From assembly GCF_003672135.1 (NCBI RefSeq), contig NC_039506.1:21732497-21796496 (forward strand): a stretch of 64,000 nt of DNA, written 5' to 3'. How positions within the stretch are numbered: the first letter of the stretch is position 1; each line of letters begins with the position of its first letter. The translations under genes and the position numbers were made by a program. This DNA comes from Ooceraea biroi. Lineage: Eukaryota; Arthropoda; Insecta; Hymenoptera; Formicidae. Below the pieces are notes generated by a model. It had not been told where the DNA came from and ran no database searches. It saw only the letters and a program-made list of their open reading frames with translations. Below are positions 23,101-36,846 of the stretch, in pieces.

Positions 23101-26100
23101 CGGGACGGCTGTCGCCCTCCGCGCGGACGGGGGAAAAAATTTACGCTCGTTTTACAGAGCTTTATCTTACTTTATGCCCAGCCGAAAGCTGCGGCTGTAG
23201 GTATTCGCGGGAGAGGAATTTCAAGGGCGCGCGCGGGTTCGCCGCCGTCCAGTGAGTCTGGGGATCTCTCCTCTCTCGAAAGGACGGTCAGTGCACCGTC
23301 GAGATCCTTTGTGCGGGATCGGCGGCCAGCTTGTTGCGCCTAAATCATGTTGGCGGGGCATTAAAAACCATTAGGACGCGAGGACGCCCACGGCTGCCGG
23401 TCCTTCGATGAGAAAGATCGCGTCCTGGGCCGCGGCGCGTTGCGACGCGCCCACCTGCGAGTCATTGTTTCAACGGCGATGGTTTACCATGCCTGCTGTA
23501 GCTGACATATCGTCCTGCACTCGGTCCCGATAGGAGTCAACTAACGAGAGAAGCGTCTACTGCCGACCCGTATCGTATCGACCGACTCGTAAAGTCGTAG
23601 CGGCGATTCATAGCGACTGGCCACGCGAACAAAGGACCTCGAGGACCGGGATTGTGGAGGGCGACTTGGATTCTAGTCGGGTTCTGTCGAGCTTACTTGA
23701 AGCCGGCACTTAACACCAACTCTACAGTCGCGATCTTGCGGTGCAGCAATGACTTTATTGTTGCTGATAAGGTAATGGTTCTAGGTGAGGTCGCTCGATA
23801 GAGTTATCTGCTACTCGAGTTTCCTCGGCTGGGAAGAGACCAACTGTTCCGCTGCGCAGTATGTTTACGCAGTGGCGGAATACTCCTGGGAATACCTAGA
23901 CGAAGGAGACGAAGGAGCTTGACCACGGCTGAGTGAGTGACAGGGTACAGGGTGCAGAGCAGGGTTTCGCAGAACGGATCTTAAACCGGCCGCTGGACAA
24001 TGACTCTCGCAGCGTTTAAAACGCCACGACCTTTGTACGTCGTGAGAGGCGAAGGAGCCGCGAGGGTCGCAACAAGAATAAGAAGACGAGGAGGTGGAGA
24101 AAGAGATGGTAAAGAGAAGCGGGCGGTGGGGAAGGGGACACGGTAGCCTCGTTCGGTCTTCACCGTCATAATGACAACGTTAGTATCCGCCGTAACTACT
24201 CGGCGTCAAGCTACGGATAATTAAAGGGCGTGGAGACTATAGACGAGTATATAGGTATAGGCGGTCGCGCAAAAATACCGGAAGTTACTCCTGGCCGAGC
24301 ATCGGCCGAGGATCGCAGTGGAATCGTAGCGGGGGATCTCGCGCTTAATAGTGGGAAACTGCTTGCCGATACTACCGGCATTCGATCTTACGCCGTCGTT
24401 AATCACCGGGGAATGCGAATCCTCATTGGCGAGGAGGATGCGATCCTCCCTGTAATCGGGCGTAATCGAAAGGAGAACCGATGCCCGCGCGTTCTGTGTC
24501 GTGTATTTGAGCCAACGAAAAACGAAGGGTAGAACGATACGATACGAGCGATAGTAAAAGTTTAATTGCTCTTCCGCATTTTATTCCGCGTAACGATCGA
24601 ACAAAAATCGCAGATGCAATCAAACTTGGACGGTTGATTATGGCGCGTCTCCGCGACGCGCATCCTTCGCCATCGAAATATTGTGCTTTGCGCGGTGCGG
24701 GCAAGGGAAACGCAATGAAACGAGCGCGGAACAACGGCGGAACCTTGGGGGCGAGATTACATTGTGGATTTAATTAACGCGGTTTCACTCGTTTTTCAAG
24801 CCGCACGAGGCCGGGTTATCTCCCCAAGGGAACGCCCGCTGTATACAGTATCCTCGTTCTCCGTATACTACAGGACCGTCTCGTAATTTCTCATTAATCA
24901 ATTAAGCGTAGCGGCATAATGAAGTTTATTAACGGACGTCTATAAAGTGCCAGGCTATTTAAGTTGGTATGCCCCCGCGAGATGCAGTTGCTGTCAGTAT
25001 CTCTCAGGGCTAACTCGCGCTTGCTCGGCCAATTATGCGCAGTGATTATACGAAACTGTACGACATCCCCACGTTGCCGCATCCTTAAACTGTTTTCCGG
25101 TACGCTGCAGCCGCTCCCAGAGTTGCAACGGTCGGAACGCTGCGAGTGAAACTCGGAGTGAACGCGAGTTACGATTCAAGTTTTTTTTATTCCATTTCAT
25201 TACGCGCGTATCGATCTCCTCGAATACCTCGCGCACACATAAAAGGCATTTGTTATAAATTTGAAATTAACTCATCGTGTGGTTTAAGAGAGCGACTCGA
25301 AAGACAACCGTTGTTCCACTCGCAATCCACCCTGATTTCTCGAACTCACGACATCGAGTCGAGACGCGCTTCCACCCTCGTTCTCCATCAAGGAGGAAGT
25401 CCTCAGAGTCGCGCGCGCGCGCATGCACGCTCGCGTGATACGAGAGCGGAGAGACTTCTCAACCAGCTCAGCGTATGATCCCGCGTGTACTCGAACCGGA
25501 GCGGGGCGAAGTCGATTACGCGATTAATGTCGGTGTTGCACGAAACGTCGATATTAATAAAGGGGATACACGGGGATCGGTGACGGCGTACATTTTCTAT
25601 TAGCCCCGCGGTGTTTACGGTTAAACACGAGTGTGGTTCGCGAGCCGGGAGGGTGGGAGTTGGAAGACGGAGAGGAGGGTAGAACGGAGGAAAGAGTAAA
25701 CGTCCGTTATACGACGTGGATACTCGGTAACGATGGGTGGAGGTCGAGGCACTCACATTTTTTCCCCCGTTTTCTCTGTCTATCTCTATCTATATATATA
25801 TATATATATATATCTCTCTCACTCACCCCGCGCCCTTTCGCGGTACAGCACGGCGGCGACTGGACGCTCTTAAGTGGGGTTACGTGATGGGGGTCGCTCG
25901 TTATTGCCACATAATACCGGCCGGCCACGTAAGTGCTAAGTGCAAAAACTGTTGCTGCTGGCCGATGCCGCTGCTGTTGCTGCTGCGGGGTTGCTGCCGC
26001 CGTATAGAGATTAGCTCGGTAACAGCGATAATCGGGTAATAACGAACTCCGACCCGGTTCCCCCTTATCCGTCGGCTATCTACGAGTGGCCGCGATTCCA

Positions 26101-29100
26101 TACTTTTAGCTCCGAAGCCCCGTGATGCACCACCGGCGCTGGATGACGGCGACCTTCGGCACACCCATCAATCCGTTCGACGTCGACTCTATTTTCAACC
26201 GAAGGATCTGCCCTATTTCGAATCTTCTGCTCGTTGCTTGCTTGTGGCACGTGTCGGAGGACAATCGGTTTCGATTTATCGCCCCGCATGCTACCAAAAT
26301 TACTGCGACAATTGTAATATTGTATAAACATTACGTAAAAAGCAATCAGAATTATCACATCCGCAGGAACTGATCGATAGAGTTACACGTGTATCTGAAG
26401 ATAAACAGCTGGTAAAAGAGGCGATAAAGTTATCTACCCGATTCTTCCGCACGCTTTCATGACGCTGAGAAACGGAAGTCGCCCATCGGAGAAAATGCCG
26501 TCCTCGAGCGGTAGAGATAAGCGTGGGTGCAATAGGAGACAGTTGATAAGAGGAGGACGAGCGGCCCACGGATAAGCATCGAGCACGACCGCCGAGGAGA
26601 CTGAATGGAAGGAATCAGCGGTCGAACGAGAACGAAGACGCGCGGTTACTAGGCAGAATCGAAGTATGAAGAAAGTGGAAAAATCGCAAAGCCACACAAT
26701 TCAATCTGGCCTTCGGGTTTCTATCGTGGACGATAAACCGCCGTGGGGACTTATCGGCCGCGGAATCAACGGAACGCGAGTTTGTGCGGTGGACACTGGT
26801 GATCCAACGACAATGCGGCGTAATGATACGGGATCAAGGTGAAGATTACAATGGCCAGTGATCGGAGCCGTAATACGAAGCGCAATTTTCATCGTATAAC
26901 GCGGTGAAAATACCGCGATACGATTTACGCGCAGAATTATGCGTCCGTGTCCCAGAAAGACCGGTATTCCCCGCGTGCCACCGCTTTTCTGAGGCTTCGG
27001 TTAAGCGTACGGAGGAACTTGGCGAGCTGTAAACACACCGCAATTTATATCCAGACGAGCGTTTCGCAACCACCGGCATTTCCTCGCGATGAACTGCCTG
27101 CCAATCGCGAGCGTTTCGCGGGCACCGATAAATCGCTTTGCGCGCGTGATCGAAATTACTCTGCGGCCTTGCCTTGAGAATTTTTCCAACTTTTACGACG
27201 CTTTCCGTTGCGAGCGAGATGAACCGCTTCGTCCGGGAAAGCTGTTCCTACTTTCGTGGATCCGCACGATCTCTCTTTTTTCCAGTTAACATGGCAGCTC
27301 GAGCAACCTCGATGCACCGAAGCTGCAAAGAGACGACGCCGTGCGCGAAGCAAGGCGGAATACATGAGTGGAGAACAACATAAAAGACCAAAGCGACGGA
27401 GACAAACTGCAGCATTCGCGGCACGTGAACGGATTATGGCGGATCCTGCATAAAAGCCCCGACGAATTGCCGGCGCGAATGCCGCCCGACGGAAATTTCC
27501 GGGCTGCATTTTTCACGAGTCCCGAGAACCGGGAGAACCCGGCCGGCTTTCCACGTATGACGAGATTAAATACCCCACGTAGTCGTGCGAACCAACTGAA
27601 ACACACACGCGCACCACGCGCACTCGATGGACGGTCGTAAAAATAATGTAACGCGCGGCGAATGTGGTGCGGATGGATCGCGCGCGCGGAACTGCTGCGG
27701 CCTCAAATGCGACGCACGAGAGAGCACGCGGAAATACACCGCTCGCCGGAAAAGCGCAAAATCGCGAGAAGAGAGAGAGAGAGACGGGCAATCATGTGCA
27801 CAGCTTTTATCGCGTGCACGTGTCAAGGAGGAATAGAGATAGTCTGCGCCCGTGGTAGTTTATATGTGCTGCATATAGAGCTTCAATACTGGACGCACCG
27901 GGGCTGCGAGGTCGGTTGTCTGATTTACATCGCGTAACCTGTGGAGCTCGATCGGAAAACGGGACCGGCCGAGAAATTGATGTCGACATCGCACGTAAAT
28001 GCATATTCCCAGCGAACGCGCTCTTTATTCTCGCCCGTCCTCTCTTCGACACCTAAAGCTGTCGAGATCTCGACGTAAAGGACATCCCTTTGACGCACGA
28101 GGCTGCTATTTCCCGGGCGAGATGCCTTGCCCCTGTGCCTTGCTCGCAACCCGTGTGACAAAGACATTTGAGATGCAAAAATGCGTCTGTTCGATTCCGC
28201 TAAAAAATCCCACGACGATGAAACGCGAAGGAACACATGCACCAGGCGACACAATTTGCATAACGATTCTTTTCGCCGCGCTTTTTCTATTTTTTTCTCC
28301 ATGGAACCATTCACGCCCACGGATTGCCGATCTCGCACCTAATTCCGTTTGTTCAAGCTTCCGTATCGGGTACCCGGGCCTGCCTGTTGCGCCCGATTCG
28401 CGAGTCACGGGCGATCGATCGCCGAGCTGATCGGGATCGGTGCCGGACATAAATCAACCACCGGCCAGGATTTGCTCGAGCATGGCCAATAAACACGCCC
28501 GGTTAATGATTTACCGTGACGGTGTGTCCGATACATGTGGCCGCTTTCGATCGGAAATTGTTCGCCGATTTCTGTCTTTCTCTTTCTTTGCCTTTGCGTA
28601 GTCGGGGCTGTCTTGGCCCCTACCAAAACCCGTCTATCTTACGTGCGCAGCGAGATATAATATATATGGACAATAAAATCAACCGGTCAAGGAACGATAT
28701 CGGCAAATTATGCAGATGTCAGCATAAAAGAGCACTTGTGAAAGTTTTATGCTCAACGAGCATTGTTACAAAATTTTTATATCCATGTTCTGAATTAATC
28801 TTCTCTCACAAAGACACGTATTAAACGAGACTCGATTACGACTTTACGAAAGCACTCGGACATGACGCGGCGGACAATAGAGACGTTCAACTTCAACATT
28901 CAATGCAACGAGCACATTGTTTCAAATTTTCAGTGTGCGATCTCTTCACTGACTGATTTTCTCACGGGCGGGTCTAATAATTTATATTAAACGAATCTTA
29001 ATTACGAGCGGTTCACAGCGGCTATTCAAACACAACGATGTGGGCACAGATGATCCACTTTACGCGAGGCAAGGGTTAACGCTTTAATTATCTCTTCAGG

Positions 29101-29961
29101 ATGCCTCATCGACCGAACAAGTGTTTTAAGACCCTGCACATCCCACTGATAGATTCGTGCAAGGCTGTCTGAAAGCATCGTGTCAACCTTCGAGGGTCTT
29201 TCCTTTGACAGAAGTTAAGTCTGACAAACTAGAAACTAACTGTATTAAAATCAAGTAAATAACGTAAGAAATTCCTCGCCCCACGGTCCGAAGTTTTCCT
29301 GCGGATTTCGCATTCGGATACTCGTGAGCTTTCAATAATCCGCCTGCGGTGTCGGAGCAGATAAAGCGATTCCGGCGCGAACGGTTGCGCTTTCTTTCGT
29401 AATGGGTTCGCCGTCTGAGTCATGCACGGACATTCGCATACGTTCGCGTTTGCCACCTGGTTTTATATCGCGGGCGTCACGAGCAAGCTCGGACTTTTAC
29501 GTACCCTCGGCCGTATTTACGAGCGAGCCTGAGACCTGAGTCTATGCGGATCGAGATTCCGGGTATTAAGTTGTCGCGAAAGCGAGATGCCGATGACGAC
29601 AGCGACAGCGGGCGATTAATCGATCGTCGGAGGGCGAAACAACGTCTCGCAAAGCGAAATGTGTCCCATGTCGGCTCACAGCTACGAGAGTGTTCCATTC
29701 CGTTCCGGTGGCCGCGGGTGGCTCCAGAAAGTAGTGGCAAGGAATTATAGGTCGCGCCTAAGGATCCGTCCAAGTGCATCTCCGTGTTACTTTTGCTCGC
29801 TGTCGGAATTTATCAACTACATGGGGGTCCTGTGCGATAAAACTGTGAAGTTTATGATGCTGGACATTAGGTAGGACAGTATGTTTAGTCGCGCGACATG
29901 TATTCCTCTTGCTACTTGTGGTGCTAGAACTGAACATCGATGACTGACTCTACCGTTAAAA
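20131..29961. other. Long non-coding stretch
   Basis: Probably 5' flank or intron. It holds a poly-T-rich tract (about 21770-21790), the TA/CT microsatellite near 25800 and many short random frames. A weak signal-peptide-like frame at 22885-22962 (minus) ends at GAG|GTGACT. Nothing else could be supported. Confidence 0.4.
25791..25813. repeat. (TA)n microsatellite next to CT repeats
   Basis: A perfect TA run follows TATCTCTATC and precedes TCTCTCTC. Confidence 0.95.
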
Positions 29962-29965
29962 TTAA

Positions 29966-30860
29966 GGGGTTACATACCTCCATAACGGCGAAAAATTGAT
30001 GTTTGGGGAATTTTTTTAGGGGGTATATCTGAAATAATAAAGTAAAATATGAATTGCATATGATTTACTGGTCCTTTAAGTGTAAAAAAATAATTGATAA
30101 TAAATTTTTGAATATTAATAAAATGAAGTTTTGTGGCATTAATTGGACCGCTGTTAAAAAAATGTCCCCTCAGAGTCGGCATGATATCTTCTTGTAACAT
30201 TGATGGATCTGACAAATACAAAAAATTTCTTGTAAAGTAATGTTGTAGTTATAGCCTATCGAGCCAGATTTTTTAATTTCAAAAAAATAAACAATTTATG
30301 CCATGTCAAAGTTGAACTTCATGTTTTCATGAAAAATTTCGGTCTTTAATTGTTTATAAAAATTGTATTAAACAAAATTGCAAAAAAATGGCTCGATAGA
30401 CTATAAACAAAACGATTACGAAGATTTGAGAACAAAAAATTTTAAAAAATATTGAAAACTCTTCGAGTTATCGTGCCGACCGTGCCAAAAAAACTGGTTT
30501 CGAGAAAAACGCGTTTAAAGTTTGAGAAGTAAAAATCGTGTAAATATTAATTTTTGTAGTGAGCTTAATCTCCCATTCCAATTTCATATTGCGTGCCTTC
30601 CTTCTCGATAATTTTTATATTTTGTACAGTTTTCTGTAATCTGTGGGCTGTTCGAGCTTCTTTGCGGTAGCCTGCGCCGCACGCAGCAGCTGCGCGCCGC
30701 GGCCCGCCTCCTGACGCGCGGTCATATTTATTGTTATATCTTCGTTACGAATTGGAATTTTTCACTAATTCTTTTTTTATTATATTTTTAAAAGTATAAA
30801 AAATGAAAATCAGTAATAAAAAAAATCGATTGTTTGAAAATTCTGGAGGTATGTAACCCC
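29966..30860. mobile_element. Non-autonomous TTAA-flanked (piggyBac-type) element
   Basis: The 895-bp element is bordered by TTAA on both sides (29962-29965 and 30861-30864), the target duplication of piggyBac-type transposons. Its terminal inverted repeats are 17 bp (GGGGTTACATACCTCCA at the left). An inner inverted repeat of 17 bp with one mismatch lies at 30250-30266 and 30389-30405. The interior is AT-rich and has no transposase, so movement would need an enzyme supplied in trans. A very GC-rich 55-bp block (30665-30720) stands out inside it. Confidence 0.75.
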
Positions 30861-30864
30861 TTAA

Positions 30865-32429
30865 TGAGAAGCAGAATTTTGCCAATTTTCCCTGATATTC
30901 CGTTATCAAGCCTGTTAACGATACAAATCATTGGGTGCTTCATCGATTATGGCAATGTTTGACCCGCAACATTGATGGACGCATACTCGAGGCAATTTTA
31001 ATTACACATCCGCAATCTGTCTGTAATTAAACGCGAAATTAAACAAACGGTGCCCATTTGTTATGACTTTAATTGTCGAAACAGAATTTATCTGCATCCA
31101 GTGAGTTTCTGTGTGTAACTATTCCGCGTGCGATGATAAAAATGCGACAAAACTTTTGCCCGGCAAATTTATCCGTAGTAAATACGATGGTTATAACGCA
31201 ACGATGACAGGTTTTATACAGCCAGTGGAGTGCGTTTCGCAAAGCAAAGAGCACCGTTTCGAGCATTATGCCATATTATGGCTCATTAAATCCGAGAGTT
31301 GGTAATCCCTGTTTATATCGCACCCGACTTACTTTCCGTTTCGTGTCAATGCTCGTACTAACTTTCCTGAAGGGTTTAAGTACCCCTTCCTCTAATTGTA
31401 AGCATTCCTCCTTCCATCCATTCTTCTTGATCACTTTGAAACTCGTCCGTGCGATCAATGTGAAAACAGAAAAGAGCGATTTAATTAAGCGACTTAATTA
31501 ACTGACTTTTTCGCATTAGAAGATATATCTAAACGTGCTAGCATCGATTTTTCCACCAAACGAGGCCACTGAGATTATCCCCAGCCTGTTGAGAACTATC
31601 GGTCACGGCTACGGCGTGATCGTTGATAGATCGTCGCAGATCATCAGCCACGCAAGCCTCCCCGCACGCGATTGCACGTGTAATCTGCCGGCAGACGCAT
31701 GCAGCAACCGCAATGCACATTATGAAAACTGCATGCATCGAAAATTTATTTCAAGTATCGAGGAAAGTAGCGGCGAAAAGTCGAAGCTGCAATTTCGTTG
31801 ATGATTACGCGCGATTACTTGACCATCGATCACTGGCGAGTCAAATTATGAACCACTTACAGCTCAATGCTGCACAAGACTGTTTCCCGATAACGGGCTT
31901 AGTTCCAGAACTAATTTGCAGGTAGTAGGTCATTCAAGAGACTCTCACGTCGATGTGCACAAAGCGGCAGAAATATCTCTTGAACAATCTAATCAGACAT
32001 GACCCGTCACTAAATGAATTTCTTATCAACGTGATTTTCATAAATATACACTGAAGTAGCTATTAAATTTATCGATTTTTAACTTTTATAATAATATGGC
32101 TAATTTCTTTGTTATAATTTGATCCCTCTTATTCCTTTTATTTGAAGACTAAATTACTCTCTCACGTTGTAAGAACAGCTTCATCAACTCACACTATAGC
32201 AAATTACAATGAAATATTCAATTCGGAGGAATTCGCAAGTCGAAACGGCATACTTGAACAGGACAAAAAGCTGATTCACGCGTTGCACACTTTCTTTCAG
32301 CTCGAAACGAAAAAACGGACACAGCCGACAAAAATGCAGGACTGCCTCGCAGATAAGCTGTTTCGCACTCGCGCTCACACACTTTCTCGCTGGCTTCTCA
32401 CAAAGGTCGTGTCGCGACGCCGATCGTAA
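30865..32429. other. Non-coding stretch between the TTAA element and the CT-rich block
   Basis: Unique DNA with no convincing ORF, repeat or RNA. Confidence 0.4.
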
Positions 32430-33520
32430 ATCTAGGTACCCAAGTCTGGATCAGTCTCGGTTGATGGTATTTGCCCGGCGATCTCTCCCCGTCCACCCGC
32501 TGTACGCGCTACAACTTCGGAGATGGAGAGGAGAGAAAAACCCATTAACCACTATGGTGCGAGTTGGGCGATGCTGTCGCGACCGGTTCGCGGAGTGGAT
32601 TCAAAGCGACCGAGCTGTCCACCGATTTGTACACTCGCGCACTTCTCACCCGAATTGCCCGATTCTCTCGACGTCGAAACTTCCCCGAAACTTCTCTATC
32701 GTACGCGTGCACCAACTCCCGCGTCTCCCCCCCTCTCTCTCTCTCTCTTTCGAGGACTCGGACCGACCCGGTGGTACACCAGCGGAGACACGAAGGAACG
32801 ATCTCTCTCTCGTAAAGCGTAACGAGCGGAGCACGGCACCACGACACGCATCCGACAACAACGGCGACAACGACGACGGCGACGCGACGACACGCTCGCA
32901 AATCCCGATCGGAGGCACGACGACTCCCGCGCGCGCTGGACCACCCTCGAAGCGTCCGCGATTCTGTGACTCTCCCTTCGTCTCTCGCTCGCGCTCGCTC
33001 ACTCGCCCGCTCACCCACCCGGTCCGACGTTATAACGCCGACGAACCACCACCCTGCCGGGGCCTTCCCCGCTCTTCCCCCCGGACCCGCGTCCCTCCAA
33101 CGCCTGCCAGCTAGAACGAGGGAGTTTGTTGGGGTGGGATCAATATGAGGTTGGGCGAACGCGGGAAATTCGCGCGCAGGTCCTTCTCCACCCTCGGCGC
33201 GATGGATACACCACTACCCTTCGTCTCGCTCACCATCTCTTTTTCTCTTGCTCTCTCTCTCTTTCTGTCTTGCTCTCTCTTTGTCCGTGCGTCCTCTGCC
33301 CACGTCCTTCCCGCGCCCAACCCCATCGTACCTTTCTTTTTGCTCCCCCCGTTGTGTTTCCCCCGACTATGTTCGTGACCTCATCCCCGCCGCCACCGCT
33401 GCCGCCACCATCGCGGGAGAAGTCGATGTCGGCCTCCCTCGGTCGCCCCGTTTCCTTCCGACGACCCTCACCTGATCGTCTACGCATCTCTCTGTCGACC
33501 TACTCGCGTTAGCCCTGACT
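32430..33520. promoter_or_regulatory. CpG-rich, CT-tract block resembling a promoter/5'UTR region
   Basis: This block is much richer in C+G and CpG than its surroundings and carries long CT tracts on the plus strand (32727-32755, 33234-33288), which are GAGA-type tracts on the minus strand. The long ORFs here are low-complexity by-products of the composition. Donor-like GTGAGC and GTGAGG sites occur on the minus strand near 33228 and 33472. This composition is typical of insect promoters and first exons, but no defined TATA, Inr or DPE set was found. Confidence 0.3.
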
Positions 33521-33751
33521 CACGTACATCGGTCGCATTCGCTGGTCGACAAGGGATCGGGGCTAAGTGAATTTCTCTGCCGCCGGGCGTCCCTCGTGAC
33601 CAGCAATTTCTGTCCCGGTGCCGTTCGGGGTTGTAATATACACCACCGCTCATGACTGTTTGCCCAGCCACGGAATTTACAGCCGTCTTTACGCCGGCCG
33701 ATTTTATTTCGGTTTCCATTTTCGGAGCTCGGAATGAATCGTCAATCGTAT

Positions 33752-34069
33752 TGTAGAATGGCAAGAAGATTGTTTTAGTTTTGGAAACGCGACGTTGTAA
33801 TTTTAGTTTTGTTTTAATAGCGCGGTGATCGCGTTCAGTTTGATATGCGGTTGACGATTTATGTTACTTTGTTTCCGCGGGCGACGACGCAGCGGCGTGA
33901 GCAGCGCGAAGGGAGTCGAGATCTGGCAACGAGCGAGTCAAGACGTGTTACGCGCAAGCCAGTTGTTACATTACGTTCTTCTATTTTATTGTACCGTATC
34001 TCAATAAATTCTTGTGTGGATCATCAAGGATTCTTGTCATCTTTATCCCACTTTCGATAGCATCCCACA
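33752..34069 (+). mobile_element. Solo LTR, Ty3/Gypsy-like (318 bp)
   Basis: The segment begins TGTAGAATGG and ends ATCCCACA, so it has TG...CA ends with a TGT/ACA inverted pair. A 4-bp target duplication GTAT flanks it (33748-33751 and 34070-34073). A polyadenylation signal AATAAA is at 34003-34008, followed by a T/G-rich stretch as expected near the R/U5 boundary. No internal retrotransposon sequence adjoins it, so it is a solo LTR left by recombination. The 4-bp duplication favours Ty3/Gypsy, but the family is inferred. Confidence 0.62.
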
Positions 34070-34926
34070 GTATTTATTCATTGAGCCTTGCATTAAAGCA
34101 AAAAAGAGGCCGGTTCAAAAAGTTTTCGTATCTTTGACAATCTGAATTTCTGAGAAGCATGAGAAATGCAGAAGGATAAATGTTTCGTAAGTTTTGCTGG
34201 AATTTCACGTGTTACGCGAATAGAAACCATAATTTCTATCATTTCTCTCTCCGATTTCTGTGCTCCGGACACGCAGAGAGTTCATATAAGCTTTACATGT
34301 ACCGATTTGTATGCTCGAACAGAGAGACCAGACAATTTTGAGACGTTGAGAAAATCCAAGGATGACTATTAATGTCGTCGCGTTTGGCGAGAGTTCCTGA
34401 AGTACTTCGAATCCCCCTTTACGAGCAAGTCGAGAATCATGCTAAACGACTGTGATCGCAATCGGCGAGCCGTCCGCGGGGTTGAAAAAAAGTATAATGA
34501 ACTATAAACTGTCGCATAAGCGTGCGTTATCATATGTGTGACCGACGTGGGGGAGAAGTTATAGACCGTAAAGTCGCGCGACGTGTTACGTTCGCGATGC
34601 TCGCACGGAGGAGTCGTTCCGCTTTTAATCGACACCGTCACCCGTTCCTAGAGACCAACGGCCTTTTATTCCGTTTTCCTGTCGACGGGAACAGGTTTCC
34701 GCGATAAACCAATTTTTTCGCTCGATCTCGTGGGAACACGCCTCAGCGAACGCCTACCAATTAGCCACGCAGCATCGACAAAATCGGTAATGCGAACTAC
34801 GAGCAACTCTTGCACGCGACTCTCGCGCTACTTTTGGGACTAAAATGCATCGTGCGTATAAATTTTTCAGAATCAGGATAAAAGGAAGAGCGTGCAGAAA
34901 TAATAGTAATAAAGTAATATCATTAA

Positions 34927-34928
<2 letters not shown>

Positions 34929-34964
<36 letters not shown>
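34929..34964. repeat. (TAA)n microsatellite
   Basis: About twelve perfect AAT/TAA units lie in an AT-rich stretch. Confidence 0.95.
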
Positions 34965-34965
<1 letters not shown>

Positions 34966-36786
34966 CATAATCAAACATTTCTCTTTTTCTTTCAATTAGA
35001 TCCTTCACTTTGATGCTCCAATGTCTCTACAGCTGTAAAAATCGCTTCGCTCGACAATCGCACATTTCCTTTAATCTGTCTGTCAGTTATCGAATTGCTC
35101 TTGGCAGAACTTAGGAGCAGATCTCAACATAGAATTGAACTTTTCCACGACACTCCGTGAGAACATCCGGTGACTCTCCGTGTCGCGGAAGCGCGCCTTG
35201 ACGAACGCCATCGATACTAGGGCTTTTGACTATGTTTACGCTCGGTCGCGTTATGCATGGTGATCGATACGCGCGATATATCGTCACGATGCACAAGGGA
35301 GTCCCCGTGTCGTTTCTTCCCCGCCCATCGGCGGAAGTAATCAATTAAAAGCGCTTTTGTGTGGACGGTGGGCACGATTCTGACGTGAAACATGCGTGGA
35401 GATAAGTACACGATTTTCTGGTTAACGCGAACCGGCGGAAGTTGGGTTTGCTCTATTTGCCGAGAAAGCTAATTAGCGCTGTCGTATCCGCGAGAGTTTC
35501 TAAACTCAACCATGGGCTCTTGTTTCAGATAAAGTGCCGCCTAGAATTCTCGGCATCCCCCGGGACATGAAGGATATTATTCATAAATTCTTATTCTTGT
35601 CCTTATTTTGTATATTAATATACAATCTACGCACAAGCAAATTCTCTCTTTCAGAAATCGTCGACTTTTGAAATCACATCGGAATGTTCGAGACATCATT
35701 AATTATTCTCCTAGCTAAAAATAAGTTAAACGTGACGACTCACGCTCGACTTGAGAGAAATGTTCAATGGTATTTCTCGACGTTTTCTCTTCCGTGTCTC
35801 CCTACGGAGTCCGTGTTATCGCAGACGTTTCGAATTTCATTCGTTAAATGATGGGCGACTCACGGAAAAACGTTTGTTACATGAAAAGGGTTGATCCATT
35901 GCCAAGTCGACTATCAGATTATATACGGCGCACCGATGTCGTCGCTAAGCCTACTCTCCCGCAATCTCATACGAATTATTACAAAAAAAAAGAAGAAAGA
36001 TATTCCTATATTGCGTGGTTTCGAAACGGACAGGCGACACGACTGGCATGGCATGCTCGACGTTTATTGATGGTATGCAACCGTGCGAGCAGCGAGCGCT
36101 TAGACACAAAGAAACGCTTCATCGTTGCGTTCATCGGCATCGAATTACATCTTATACCCTCATTGGTACTATCGCACGTCCGCCCCTTGTCGCATAATTA
36201 TTCCGAACCCGCGAGTGGCTCGCAGACGCCAAGTATGCGTTACGATACGGACTGGTGGAACACATAATTCAAGTGCGGGATATAATTCACGTGTCGAATC
36301 GCATAATGCGAGAAAGACGAAATGATTTGGATTGTCGCGAAGTCGTGCATCATCTCAAAATATTGTCACTCCTTGCTATGGCTATGAAAACGTTATAATT
36401 ACTCTCCTTGCACTTTTGCTTAACTAAACTTACCCCTTTAATTTTCTGAAAGTTATTCTATGAATTATAATACGCAAAATGAAATGTGCCTTGAAAAGTT
36501 GTACCAATTCTAGATTAAAACCGCAGAGTTATATAAATACTTCCGCTGAATAGCTGATAGCGTGGACGTTACGCGACGCGTCGCGGTCGCAAGAAACGAC
36601 ATCATTGAAATCGCTGCAATCCGTCGTCTTATCAAACTACCACGCATTAGTCCACATTATGTCGTTACGGCCTACTCGCACAAAGTTCGCTGGAATTGAA
36701 GCACCCGTACTCGCGGCGCAGTAAAAGCGGAAACTAGAGCGCCTGGCGTCTCAAATGAGTTCCATGAAAATATTAAACTCTAAGTA

Positions 36787-36846
36787 TCAAGAGAGAGAAC
36801 GAGAGAAAGGACGAGAGAAGAAGACAGAGAGATAGAGAGGGAGAGG
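36787..36846. repeat. GA-rich purine tract
   Basis: An imperfect GAGA run with AAGG and ACAG interruptions. Confidence 0.85.

Noticed and set aside
32461..33114. 217-codon plus-strand ORF and the overlapping minus-strand ORFs
   Set aside because: Low-complexity frames opened by CT/GA and CpG-rich composition; all frames are similarly open.
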